Shown here: in pieces, positions 23,381 to 34,431 of the stretch
Layout: the number at the start of each line of letters is the position of its first letter
Numbering within the stretch: position 1 is the first letter of the stretch
NCBI GenBank assembly: GCA_029747585.1
Contig: JAPEVF010000170.1
Coordinates: forward strand, 17,354 to 81,353
Direction of reading: 5' to 3'
Origin: Pleurotus djamor
Lineage: Eukaryota > Basidiomycota > Agaricomycetes > Agaricales > Pleurotaceae
Length of the DNA stretch: 64,000 bases
Notes under the pieces: model-generated
What the model was told of the DNA's origin: nothing
Database searches by the model: none
What the model saw: only the letters and a program-made list of their open reading frames with translations
Translations under genes and position numbers: made by a program

Positions 23381-25917
23381 ATGTCCACTGCTCCCCTCGA
23401 CGTCAAAACGGTGCTCGAGACCGACCCGTGGCTCGACAACAACGCACCGGCTATTGTAGCTAGGCATGATCAGTTTAGAAAGTGGAAGGACACCTTATTC
23501 GACCACGAAGGAGGATACGACAGCTTTACGAAGGGATATCTCAAATTTGGCTTCAATGTCAACGATGATGGCTCTGTCGTGTATCGCGAATGGGCACCAA
23601 ACGCCGTAGAGGCTTGTCTCATTGGTGACTTCAGTGCGTACTCGTCTCCCAACGCGCATATATCCTCATTGCTCACGGAAACCAGACAAATGGAATCGAA
23701 CCTCCCACCCAATGACCAAGAACCAATTCGGTGTCTGGGAGATAACGGTGCCACCAATGTCATCTGGAGAGTGCGCGATCCCCCACGACTCCAAGGTCAA
23801 GGTTAGTCTACAAGTTGTCCCAAAAAANGAAAAAGAAAACGTTTCGCCGATTTCACCCTACCAGATAACAATGATACTCCCTTCGGGCATTCGTATCGAG
23901 AGACTCCCGACGTGGATAAGGCGCGTTACTCAGGACCTAAGTGTTTCTCCCGTATATGAGGCACGGTTCTGGAACCCTCCAGAGAAGGAAAGGTACCACT
24001 TCAAGAACCCACGTCCTCCGAAAGCCGACAATGTTAGGATCTACGAAGCACATGTTGGAATTTCTTCGCCTGACGGAAGAGTCGGGACCTATAAAGAGTT
24101 TACCCAGAATATCCTTCCCAGGATTAAGAAGTTGGGGTATAATGTGATCCAGCTTATGGCTATTATGGAGCATGCGTATTATGCGTGTACGCGTCTTTTT
24201 CTGTTATGCCTGGTTTACACCGGCTGACACGGGACTACTCTTGCAGCGTTTGGATACCAGGTTACAAGTTTCTTCGCGGCTAGTTCTCGATATGGTCCCC
24301 CTGAGGACCTTAAGGAGCTCGTCGACACTGCCCATGGAATGGGCCTGACCGTCCTCCTGGATATCGTTCATTCTCATGCGTGCAAGAACGTCCTCGACGG
24401 GTTGAACGAATTTGACGGGACCGATCATCTCTACTTCCACGAAGGCGCGAAAGGTCGGCATGAACTTTGGGACAGTCGGTTGTTCAATTACGGTCATCAT
24501 GAAGTCCTCCGATTCTTGCTGAGCAACTTAAGGTTCTGGATGGATGAGTATAAGTTCGATGGATTCAGGTTCGATGGGGTGACGAGCATGATGTACGTCC
24601 ACCACGGTATCGGTACTGGTTTCTCTGGAGGATACCATGAGTACTTTGGGGCTGGGCAAGACGTTGAGGGTGTTGTCTACCTCATGCTTGTGAGTACCCA
24701 ATGCTGCCGAAGACGGCCACGCTAACCAAGGCATCCAGGCCAATGACGCCCTGCATTCCATGTATCCAAACGTGATCACCATCGCAGAGGATGTCTCAGG
24801 TATGCCACTCTTAGGCCAACCTGTGGATAAGGGAGGTGTCGGGTTCGACTATAGGTTATCCATGGCTATCCCGGATATGTGGATCAAGCTTCTGAAGCAT
24901 AAGGCTGACGATGAGTGGGACCTCGGTAACATTGTCCACACTCTGACAAATCGGCGACATGGCGAGAAGAGTATTGCCTACGCCGAGAGTCATGATCAAG
25001 CTCTTGTTGGCGACAAGACGCTTGCATTTTGGCTCATGGATAAGGAGATGTGTATGTTGGCCTTCTTCGTATGCTTGCGGCTTCTGACGATGGCCGTTCA
25101 GATACCAACATGTCTGATTTGTCTGAAATGACACCTGTTATCTCGCGAGGAATTGCTCTACACAAAATGATTCGGTAAGACTAAGATTAGTCTCTATATT
25201 ATCGATGCACCTTTTGACCACACAACAGGCTCGTCACTCATGCATTGGGTGGAGAGGGATATCTAAACTTCGAAGGAAACGAATTTGGACATCCTGAGGT
25301 GGGTACAACGCTGCACACCCACCAAGGCCTTCTTGCTGATGTGACTGTGTAGTGGCTTGACTTCCCTCGTGCAGGCAACAACAACTCATTCCACTACGCA
25401 CGCCGTCAGTGGAACGTAGTTGATGACCCACTCCTACGATACAGATATCTGAACGAATTCGACGCTGCTATGAATCACACTGCTGCAAAATATGGCTGGC
25501 TCGAGGCTTCCCAGGTGCGGACTGTGCGTGTATCAGCTCCGGAGATAAATCTGAATTGTGTTCGCAACAGGCATACGTCTCCTTGAAGCATGAAGTGGAC
25601 AAAGTCCTGGTGTTTGAACGCGCTGGCCTGTTGTTTGTCTTCAACTTCCACCCAACGCAAAGCTTCTCGGATTACCGCGTTGGAGTAGAAGAACCGGGTG
25701 AATACAAGATCATACTATCGAGCGATGAGAAACGATTCGGTGGATTTGATAATATTTCTCTTGGACCCTCGTTCTTCACGACCCCTCTTGAGTGGAATGG
25801 GCGAAGAAACTTTATTCAGGTAGGTCGTTTACAGAATGCAAGATTCTTCCATGACTTACATCGTGATTACAGGTCTACGTGCCCACTAGAACATGCATCG
25901 TCCTTGCAAAGAAGTAA
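23381..25917 (+). CDS. GLC3: 1,4-alpha-glucan (glycogen) branching enzyme, GH13
   Basis: Exons include 23381-23633, 23686-23801, 23865-24186, 24247-24689, 24739-25051, 25102-25174 and later ones, ending with TAA at 25915-25917. The N-terminal CBM48-like region ([19 protein letters not shown]) is followed by the GH13 barrel: [17 protein letters not shown] with the catalytic Asp nucleophile, TIAEDVSG with the acid/base Glu, and AESHDQAL with the transition-state Asp. Later hallmarks are [14 protein letters not shown] and the all-beta C-terminal domain ending RTCIVLAKK. The enzyme makes alpha-1,6 branches in glycogen in the cytosol. Length and order match eukaryotic branching enzymes (about 690 residues). 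The N at 23828 lies in a poly-A run inside an intron and does not affect the protein. Confidence 0.95.
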
Positions 25918-26167
25918 ATGATGGACTTCATATGATATGTATATCCCTTTCGTTTGTTACCCGTTCAGACCCCATAGAGTATTTTCCTGGACTTCAATTC
26001 TCTGATTATCGCTGCCAAAAATAAAGTGTTGCTTCCCCCGGTTATATATTAGTCATTATTCTCATTCCGACTCAACTAGTCATGGGAGACCGCTATGGCT
26101 AGGCCGGCCGTTCTCACAGCCCTCTCTTTCTTCCTGACTACCAACGACGAGGGTGCAGAAACTGACA

Positions 26168-29100
26168 ATGGACAAGGATAAAGCGAACCCTTACGCAGAA
26201 CCAGGGTCGACTCGGTTCATTCAGACGCGTCGACGATCCCGGGGCCCCTGGTACTCTCGCAGCGCGTTTGCGTTCGTTCTTGTATTATGCACGCTCCACT
26301 TTTCTGGAGTGACGAATGTGCTTGTGGACCTCGCCTCGAAAGATAAGCACAAACCACTTGTCGGGCGCGAAGCAGAGAAAGCATTTCTGTGAGTACTGAC
26401 ACTCTCCATAAATCATCCTCGGAGATGGGTTGATCGGAATTTCGGTGGTTCAGGTCCGTCCCAGATGAAACCAGCGCGATCCTAGCTTCAAGGCAATTCG
26501 CAACGAAGCCGCACTTGGCTGGTTCTCCTCAGGACCTTCAGACGGCGAAAGACTTCTTGGCTGTTCTTCAGCGTGAGCTCGGGATCAAACCTCCTCGCGC
26601 GGAACCTATCTTTGCAGCTGGTTCACCTGCATCGAGGCATGCTACTGAGTCGATTTCACGGCTGAGGCGACCTACGGCATGGATTGACACGTATTTTCCT
26701 GTGATGAACACTCCGCTTGAACGTGAACTTGTGGTGGTGGCGGAGAATGGGACGGTGGTGTGGGAAGCAGATCTAGTGGAGGAGGCGGATGCAACAGACC
26801 CAGAAGCGCATTTATACGCTGATGAAGTACCCACTTTCCATGGGTTGAGCCCTGAGGGTATTGTGCAAGGGAAATTGGTATACGCCAACTATGGAGACCA
26901 AGACGTGAGTAACACACTTTATGACTCCTCAACTTAGTGAATCGAATCGAGAGACCTTCTAGGATTATAACGCTCTAGTCAAACAAGGTAGAAACTTATC
27001 TTGATATATGTTCCTCGCTCCGTCTTGACGATTGGTCGTCCTTTAGGTGTTGACCTAACTGGTGCCCTTGTTATCTGTCGCTATGGCGGTATATTTCGTG
27101 GGCTGAAGGTATTTCATCACGCTGTTGTACCTCGTTAACTCACCCATACATCTTCGCCTTAGGTCAAAGGTGCCCAAGAACTGGGGGCGTCTGGAGTTCT
27201 GATCTACTCTGACCCTCGTGATGATGGCACCGTTACAGTGGCCAACGGCTACGAAGCGTATGTTACTCTTAACTAGTCCATCATGAACGCTTATTTGAGC
27301 TGGGATCAGTTACCCTCATGGTCCTGCAAGAAGCCCGACATCTGTCCAACGAGGTTCCGTTCAGTACCTCTCCATATATCCCGGTGACCCCACCACTCCC
27401 GGGTACCCATCTTACGAAAACAGCACGCGAACCGAGGGCTCGAACATACCTAAAATTCCAAGTTTACCTATCTCGTGGGCGAATGCCCAAGTTCTGCTGG
27501 AGAAAGTTGGTAAAGGAGGCGAGTGGGAGGGTATGGAGGTTAAACTCGTTAACAAAGGTTTTGATTTTCTTTGGGTTGTCGTTCTAGATGTTCTGACTCT
27601 GGCTTAGTTGACCAGAAAGTGACTCCCATTTGGAACACCATCGGTGTAATCCCTGGGTTTATCAAGGATGAGGTCGTCATGTTAGGCAATCATAGAGATG
27701 GTACGTTGCTCTCTTATAACCACCATGACCCCCAATGACCCATTTTTCTTATCTTGCAGCTTGGGTAATGTCGGACCGTTGTAGTTTGTGCGTTGGCCTA
27801 ACGTAGCCTCACAGGTTATGGGCGCTACCGATCCTAGTAGTGGAACTGCGTCCGTCCATGAGGTCATCCGCGGCTTCGGGTCATTGATACGACAGGGCTG
27901 GAAGCCTCTCCGAACTATTGTCATTGCCAGCTGGGACGCAGAAGAGGTTAGCCTGGTGTCCATGGCCAATAGCGTGACTGGCTGAATATGCACTCTCACA
28001 GTACGGGCTAATCGGCTCCACTGAATACGGCGAAGATTTTGCGACTTGGTTAGGTGCCAATGTCGTTGCTTATCTCAACTTGGGTTTGTCAAGTTTTATG
28101 GGCTGATGTTTTCCTGCTCGTACTGAATCTTTGGGACCTGTAGATTCGTCTGTGTCTGGGTCCCGCTTCTCGACCTCTGCGTCTCCCCTCCTAGCACACT
28201 TACTGAAGCAGACCGCGGAAGAGCTCCCACACCCGACCGAGCCAGGACGCTCCTTATGGAGTGCATCTCAGGACACGGGAAAACTCTTTGGGAAGAACGC
28301 GACCTTGGATGTTGATTACCATGACGACCAGCAGTTAGCGTCCTCTACGTCCATAGGTGTCAATCCGCTTGGCTCTGGCAGTGATTACACTGTTTTCTTA
28401 CAATGGATCGGCGTAAGTTCGAACTTTATATTGCATCATCCAATCTTACACTTCAAAAGATTCCGTGCTCCAACGGCGGGTTCAGCTCGACTCTACACGA
28501 TCCTGTGTATCACTACCATTCAGTGTTTGATTCAGAACGATGGCAAGAGCTCTACGGAGATGCTGGCTTTTTCAGACATGTTAGCACCAGCCTTTCGACT
28601 GCCATCGATGTCCAAGTTGGTTGATCATCCGATTTTAGGTCGCGATTGCTAAACACCTGGGTCTGCAAACCCTCCGTATTTCCAGCTCCATCGTTCTTCC
28701 TTTCAACACCACCTATTATGCAGACCAATTGAGCAGTTACCTCGACGGGTACGTTGTGCCACTGGGCGTCATGTTGACGTTCGTCTGATTTAGTTGCACA
28801 GAGTCGAGCATATTGCTGCTCTTCAGTCTATCGATCTCGATGTTTCCCCTCTCAGAACGTCGCTTGAGAAGCTGAGGGTGGCGAGTATCTCCCTTGACTT
28901 CGAAAAGCTTGCTGCCTCAGAGAGTTTCAAGACATCACTGAAAAAGTTCTTGAAATGGAGGTCCAGGCGGACAATCAAGAAGACTATCTGCCGCATTCTC
29001 AAGAGACTGGGCCTCGAATGTTCATCGGGCCATCATGGGCAAACTCATGACTCCAGGTCGCTGAACGATGACCTGGGTTTCCAAGAGTTGGTCGGGTTCG

Positions 29101-29486
29101 CTTACCACAGTGGCTTCCAGGGCTGCTTTGGTCGACTCAACGCATCCCCAATTCGCGACCTCCAAGCAGCGGCCAAGCGCGTTCATGCGGTGAACCAAAA
29201 ACTGCGAAAGTTTGAGCTTGGCTTCATTTCGAAGGAAGGCATCAAGGATCGCGAGTGGTACAAACATCTGGGAGTGGCGCCAGGTAAATGGTTAGGTGAG
29301 TACTAACCTAGTTTCGGGGCCAATGCCGTCCCCGTTGACCGCGGTGTGCTCACAGGCTATGGAGCGACGACGCTTCCTGCGCTGACAGAGTCTCTCACAT
29401 TTGAGAAGAACCTGACTCTCGCGACTTACGAAGTTGGCCGTTTAGTCAGTCTTGTTGACAATCTGGTAGACACGATACGAGTGTAA
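26168..29486 (+). CDS. Glutamate carboxypeptidase II-like M28 peptidase (type II membrane protein)
   Basis: The gene starts at the ATG at 26168 (MDKDKANPYAEPGS) and ends with TAA at 29484-29486. It has many short introns. A single signal-anchor (SAFAFVLVLCTLHFSGV, residues about 34-50) follows a basic cytosolic tail. The PA-like domain (YGDQD, VICRYGG, GASGVLIYSDP) leads into the M28 domain with metal ligands GNHRDAW, GATDPSSGTAS, SWDAEEYGLIGS, YLNLD and DPVYHYHSVFD. A transferrin-receptor-like dimerisation domain ends the protein. These correspond to the zinc ligands and catalytic Glu of human GCPII. The yeast relative is Vps70, linked to vacuolar sorting. The substrate here is unknown. The exon structure between 28880 and 29300 is less certain. 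Confidence 0.9.
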
Positions 29487-29726
29487 ATATACCGAGAAAT
29501 GATACTTGTCTGTTTTTGTGCCCGTGATAGTTGCACCAAAAATCAGGCCTGATGGTGGTAGCGGAAATACCATGGTGTTTTCTGTTCCGACGAATGACGT
29601 GTTTGCATCCGGCGTTTGAGACGGTTTGTGTAGGACGTGACGGAGACAGATAACAACCAGACACTTATGCTTCATTCCAAATCGTCGTTTCCTTGACAAT
29701 TCCCCAAAACCTTCATCTCAACTCTC

Positions 29727-30227
29727 ATGTCGAAATCCACGGCGAAGTCGAAAAAGTCCCCGCCACCGTCTACGACAACGACGACGCAGACGGCTGAGCC
29801 GTCATCGTTGTCCTACGGGTTCGCAGAGATCATCCTTTCCATCTTTCCGCTGGCTCTATACCTCTTTGCGTACGAACGTACCTTGGTCCCTATATATGCC
29901 TCCGTTCCGACAAAGTATCTGCTTAAAAAGGCCTTTATCGCGTCCCTGGGCCTTGCCGCCCTCGTACCTGTCAAATTGAGCAAGACGAAGCTTCTTGTTG
30001 GACTGTCAGNTATGAATCCACCGTTCCCTCATCTTGGGTGGCATCTTCAGCTCCACCTCTGCATCTACATCGACATCCATACGGCCATCGACTGTATCTT
30101 CATCTTCCGTCGTGGTGGTAACATGGGCGGCGGTGAAATATCTCGAGGAGGGAGAAGGTCGGATTGGTTGCGTTTCCTGGGCAGACGCTTCGTGGTACCT
30201 TTAGGAGGAAGCATCAAGGTCAGTTAG
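29727..30227 (+). CDS. Small membrane protein of unknown function, C-terminus uncertain
   Basis: The frame starts at the ATG at 29727 (MSKSTAKSKKSPPPS). A Lys/Ser/Thr/Pro-rich tail precedes two hydrophobic segments (FAEIILSIFPLALYLFAY and AFIASLGLAALVPV). After LSKTKLLVGLS an N at 30010 makes the frame uncertain. Continuing through or splicing nearby gives different ends. One alternative frame after 30050 reads VVVVTWAAVKYLEEGEGR. The family is not recognised. It resembles short ER membrane proteins in layout only. The stop of the uninterrupted frame is at 30225-30227. Confidence 0.45.
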   Translation: MSKSTAKSKKSPPPSTTTTTQTAEPSSLSYGFAEIILSIFPLALYLFAYERTLVPIYASVPTKYLLKKAFIASLGLAALVPVKLSKTKLLVGLSXMNPPFPHLGWHLQLHLCIYIDIHTAIDCIFIFRRGGNMGGGEISRGGRRSDWLRFLGRRFVVPLGGSIKVS

Positions 30228-30244
30228 TCTCATTGACGGTCCAA

Positions 30245-30995
30245 AAAAAAACAGAAACGTACAACTTGGGTAAGGGTAACCATTTGTACTGAACCTCCCA
30301 TCTTTTTGATAGGTCCCGCTCAGGTCCCGCTCACCGCGGCTGGATTTTTTTCCAGATCGCTCGACTCCGAGTGCGAAGAGGCTTGGAAACGGTGGCAAAT
30401 CAATGGATTAGGGTGCTAGAGCAAAGGTGAGTCGTCTGCGCATGTTCTGGGAAGGAGAAACGTACCATATCAAGAGTAGCCGTAGGTACCCGCACCCGCC
30501 TGTAATCTCGATTTTCAACATCTAATACACCATTCCCCACCAATGAGAGCGGGGCATCGTGTTCGTAGAATGCGTGACGTGGTTTACAACACATTTTGAG
30601 AAAGATGGGTAATGATTTGAGTTGGAGAAGTTGAAATTGGGGGCAATGGGATGGTCGTGGCAGGCGCGGGGCGAGGACATGTGCACCGACGGCTGGCGAT
30701 CGAAGGACAGGAAGAGTAAACGAGGTGGCCTAGTACCAAGGGTAAGTGAGTGACGTACTCGATTCGATGGGGCTTGTACTCACTGGTTGTGTTTGCCTTC
30801 CATCGCCTAGTAGCATCCAAGCATCAACGTCACGCGTCCTCCTGCCGGCGAACCGGTTGGGTTTCGTCCAGAAGGGCTCTTGGCACAAGAATCAAGGTGC
30901 GTAGAGCGAGGGAGTAGGCTGGAAGCGTTTGGTGTCGTCTTGACATGGTGAACATGGATGAAGAGATAGGTGTGCGCCAAATCGAGCGCGCGAGT
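30245..30995 (-). pseudogene. Truncated tandem copy of the ectodomain exons of the membrane protein gene at 31087-33165
   Basis: The minus-strand sequence from about 30990 to 30350 aligns with 33240-32620. Shared features are a PAGGRVTLMLGC / PPGGHVTLMLDC segment, the GTGAGTACAAG donor, an exon containing FLKMCCKPRHAFYEHDAP (other copy LLKMRRKPSHAFDEHDDP), and the following intron ending CTCTAG. This copy has an in-frame stop directly after GRVTLMLGCY and lacks the transmembrane and tail exons, so it is most likely a partial, non-functional duplicate. It sits at the 3' side of the small membrane protein gene. Confidence 0.6.
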
Positions 30996-31086
30996 CACTA
31001 AGAGCAAGTAAAATATATTTTGATGGGTGTACAAGTTCATGGTCGATACGTACAGTAACATCTGTAGATTAATTTTGAGCGTCGTA

Positions 31087-33165
31087 TCAACCACCAGCGA
31101 CACTCTCGTGCGTCGGTGGTATCTCATCCACCTCTTCCTTCTGCCTCTCTGCCTTCGCAGCTTTAACCTTNCCCCCCATCCCGATGCACCAATTCATTAC
31201 TCGCTGAAGCCTCACCTTCATCAGGATTCACCACACCCAATCTCGGTCCACGAAATCCCTTCCCATCCATGCTCGTATGTGTATTCGTAGTCGTCCCATG
31301 ATGACTCTCACTACTTTCATACCCCGCTTGCAACTGAGGCTAGGGAGCATCCTCCAATGAACGCCGAAGAACCCGTACTCGTCAAATGGGACATGGATGT
31401 CGGCGAGCCAGGCGGTGGCGGCGACAATGTCCTTATATGAGATGACGAAGGGTACGGCTGTGGCGGGTAGATACCAGGAAGTCCCGCTTGAATATTGTAC
31501 GGATTCGGGTTGGTTGGTTGTTGTTGCTGGTACGACCCCGCGAGCCTCTACCTCTCTGAGGGATAATACCCTCCAACAGGTATACTCGGTCCCAGTCCAG
31601 CACCGGCGGCGCCAGGAGGCAAGTTCTATTCCACATATCAGTAATCACATACTGAAACAACCAAGACACGAACAACTCACCGCGTGCAAATACGCCGACG
31701 TCTATCCACCTGGATTAGAAGGTCTTGAAAGCATAAACAGCCTGCATCACGACACCCGTTTCAATCGTCGAACCAGCCAACCTCTCTCCCATCTGGCAAC
31801 ATCCCCCCGTCCGTCCCACCCCCAGGCGCATACCGCCCCCCTCCCAACTTGTGAACTGATCTGGATCGAAATTCCCATTGAAATCAAATTCCTTTGATCG
31901 GTTGTGCCAACGGATGAGGAAGAAGAGGGCAATGGCAAGGATGGCGAGGCCTGCTATGCCTGTCACATAGGTTCGAAGGCAAAGAATAAAGGAGGAGGAA
32001 GGGAACGTGACTCCAACAACACTACCAACGATAGCCCCCGTATTCGAACTCTGCGTACTCCTATTACTCGGATTGACGGCAATAGTGGAGCTGGGTGGGA
32101 AGACAGACGAAGACTTGTCCATCGACTGAGGTTTGTCTGTAGCACGTACATTAGTACCAATGAAACAAAAGGGGAGCGGGGTACTCACATTAACAGCCGT
32201 AACCGGCGTACTAATAACACTACTCTCGGGCGTCGAGGTTGTGGTGGTTGTACTCCCAGACTCCCAGGGTCACTTGAGGGGGATTACTACTCATCGGCGG
32301 AGTGGTCGTTGTGCTCGTATCAGGCTGGGACGTGGGATCTGGGGGATGTAGGCCTGTTATATGCTTTCTACTTGAAAAAAGGAAGCCTACCGTTCTGGTT
32401 TTCCTACCGAGCCGGCTCCCCCAACCGCAACAAATATCTCAACAACAGATTGGCCGTTTGACCTCGCATTCGGATATGTTGGATATGTATGGGTAATCTT
32501 GCTGTAGCTCGCTTCGTTCAAGCTCGAAATTGAAGTTTTCATTATGGGATGGGGAATGGGGGTGTGAGGAAGGGAGAAAGGGCCGGTTGATTGTTGGGAG
32601 CGCGGAGAGGTTTGGGAACAGTGTGGTATCGTTGGAATAGCGTGCTAGAGTGATTGTCAGCCGTCTGTGCATGACTGAGGGGGCGGGACGTACCATGTCA
32701 GGAGGAATAGCCCTCAGGTACCTAGGTACCCGCACCTGCATGTAATCTCAATTTTCACCTCTAATACACCTTTTCCCGCCAATCGGATGGGATCATCGTG
32801 TTCGTCAAATGCGTGGCTTGGTTTACGACGCATTTTTAGAAGGATGGGTGATGATTTTGAGTTGGAGAAAGTGAATTTGGGGGGAGGGGATGAGTCGGGA
32901 TGACAGGCGCACGAATGGGACTTGTGCACTGACGGTAGGCGATCGGGGGCAGAAAAGGCAGACAAAGTGGTCTACTCTAAACGGTAAGTGAGTGCCGTAC
33001 TGGATTCTATGGGACTTGTACTCACTTCACGTCGTCGTCCGTCGCCTCGGACTTACAATCCAACATCAACGTCACGTGTCCTCCGGGCGGCAAAGCTGGT
33101 TCTATCGGATTATCGTTGATTCAGAAGGACTATTGGCATGAGAATAAGACATGTAGAGGAGAGGG
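31087..33165 (-). CDS. Ser/Thr-rich single-pass membrane protein (probably degenerate or mis-sequenced)
   Basis: Exons run on the minus strand from an ectodomain near 33165 to the stop at 31087-31089. They are: ectodomain (PPGGHVTLMLDC, then LLKMRRKPSHAFDEHDDP), a Thr-rich stalk (PDTSTTTTPP, STTTTTSTPESS, at 32350-32200), a transmembrane helix (GIAGLAILAIALFFLIRW, near 31960), a stop-transfer RWHNRSKEFDFNGNFDPDQF, a Pro/Gln/Tyr-rich cytosolic tail, and a conserved terminus VDEIPPTHESVAGG. This architecture is common in Agaricomycetes as an uncharacterised cell-surface family. A TAG at 31548-31550 interrupts the tail frame, one frame change occurs in the stalk, and the N at 31171 must be ignored. 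It may therefore be a pseudogene. Confidence 0.5.
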
Positions 33166-33955
33166 AGTAGCTCAAGTGGGGCTGGATGTCTTGGGGGTTG
33201 TTTCGACATGGTGGACATGAAGCGAGCGCCGAATCGAGCGCGCGAGTCCCCTGATACCTGGAGGCGTGGAACCCCTGGGAAGGAGGGGAGTAAAAAGGAG
33301 ACGGCCCTTCCCCAAAAGGTGGGTTAACTGACGGCGATCCAAAGTCAGGAACAGAAGCACTAACTGGTAAAAGCTGGTATGCGAGCAAAAGAAGCACAAG
33401 GAACCATTTGCGAGGAAAAGGAAGTCAAGAATTTGGACGGATTACCCGGATAAGGGCGAAAAGAAGAGAAAGTTGAACCGTTATGGTTAAATACCAGGAT
33501 AAAAAGGGGAATAATTATGAAGAACATCCAGGAGTGCAGATCCCAATTAACCCAGGAAAGGTAACGCAGATCCGTGTCAGGAACAGAAGCACTGGGTCCA
33601 TAATCCCCAGAGACGATAAGAACGAGCCTACACTCCGTTTCGGCCTCGTAATCTGGGTCCATTCAACAGGAATTCGTGGGTTCGATCTATCGCCATGGCT
33701 GCGAGGTTCATCACAAGCATGTTGAAAATCAAGTACGCTAGTTGCTCCGCAGCGAACAAAAGACGTGCAGTCCTGCGCGATGTTCATTGCTTTTGGTACC
33801 TTGCCCTTGAGGCTGTGAAGTCTGCCACCCGATCAAAGCTCCAATGCCTCCGACGCGGAGGCATCTCATCCAACTTACAAACAGTAAATTCCAGGTTCCA
33901 CTTTCTACTTACTATTAGATATGCATGTACAAAGTTAAGATAACACGACAACGTC
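33166..33955. other. Intergenic region; nothing recognised
   Basis: Short frames occur on both strands, one with a hydrophobic stretch on the minus strand (MLLLLAYQLLPVSASVPDF, 33360-33400). No domain and no consistent gene model are seen. Part of 33166-33240 still resembles the 5' flank of the duplicated copy at 30990. Confidence 0.35.
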
Positions 33956-34135
33956 CACTGCGTGAGGAGATTGGTTTTCCGCGCGGAAAACCTGGCAGGT
34001 CAAAACACACGGTCTTTGAGCTCGTTTTCGCGGTAGAAAACGTTAGCTTCCCCGGTGGGAAAACTAGATAGAAAATAATAAGTTTTCTGATAAGTCTTCA
34101 CAAAGGAAAAGCAACGAGAAAACACATTGTTTTCT
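33956..34135 (+). repeat. Left arm of the fold-back element
   Basis: It pairs with 34252-34431 on the opposite strand at about 98% identity and begins CACTGCGTGAGGAGATTGG. The outermost match is the C at 33956. Confidence 0.8.
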
Positions 34136-34251
34136 GTGTGGTTTTCCCGCAGAAAGACCTTTGGTTTTACAAANGGGAAACCAAATTATATAGTGAGTAT
34201 NATTAGTTTCCCTCCCAGAAAACTAATGATTTTCCCAATGGAAAACCCGAG

Positions 34252-34431
34252 AGAAAACAATGTGTTTTCTCGTTGCTTTTCCTTTGTGAAGACTTATCAG
34301 AAAACTTATTATTTTCTATCTAGTTTTCCTACCGGGGACGCTAACGTTTTCTACCGCGAAAACGAGTTCAAAGACCGTGTGTTTTGACCTGCCAGGTTTT
34401 CCGCGCGGAAAACCAATCCCCTCACGCAGTG
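34252..34431 (-). repeat. Right arm of the fold-back element
   Basis: Reverse-complement partner of 33956-34135, reading inward from 34431 as CACTGCGTGAGGGGATTGG. Equal arm lengths without indels suggest a young element or ongoing homogenisation. Confidence 0.8.

Larger units (their letters stand above)
33956..34431. mobile_element. 476-bp fold-back (MITE-like) element with 180-bp terminal inverted arms
   Basis: Bases 33956-34135 and 34252-34431 are inverted copies of each other. I count 4 mismatches in 180 positions and no gap. They enclose a 116-nt centre that contains two Ns (34174, 34201). The arms hold further small palindromes, including the perfect 20-mer GGTTTTCCGCGCGGAAAACC at about 33973 and again at about 34395. 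Repeated GTTTTC/GAAAAC units occur throughout. No protein is encoded. No convincing target-site duplication is visible at the outer ends. Similar copies are not present elsewhere in the window. Confidence 0.8.

Noticed and set aside
23820..23864. N at 23828 as a frame break in the branching enzyme
   Set aside because: It lies in a poly-A run inside an intron; the flanking exons join in frame (KVK to ITM).
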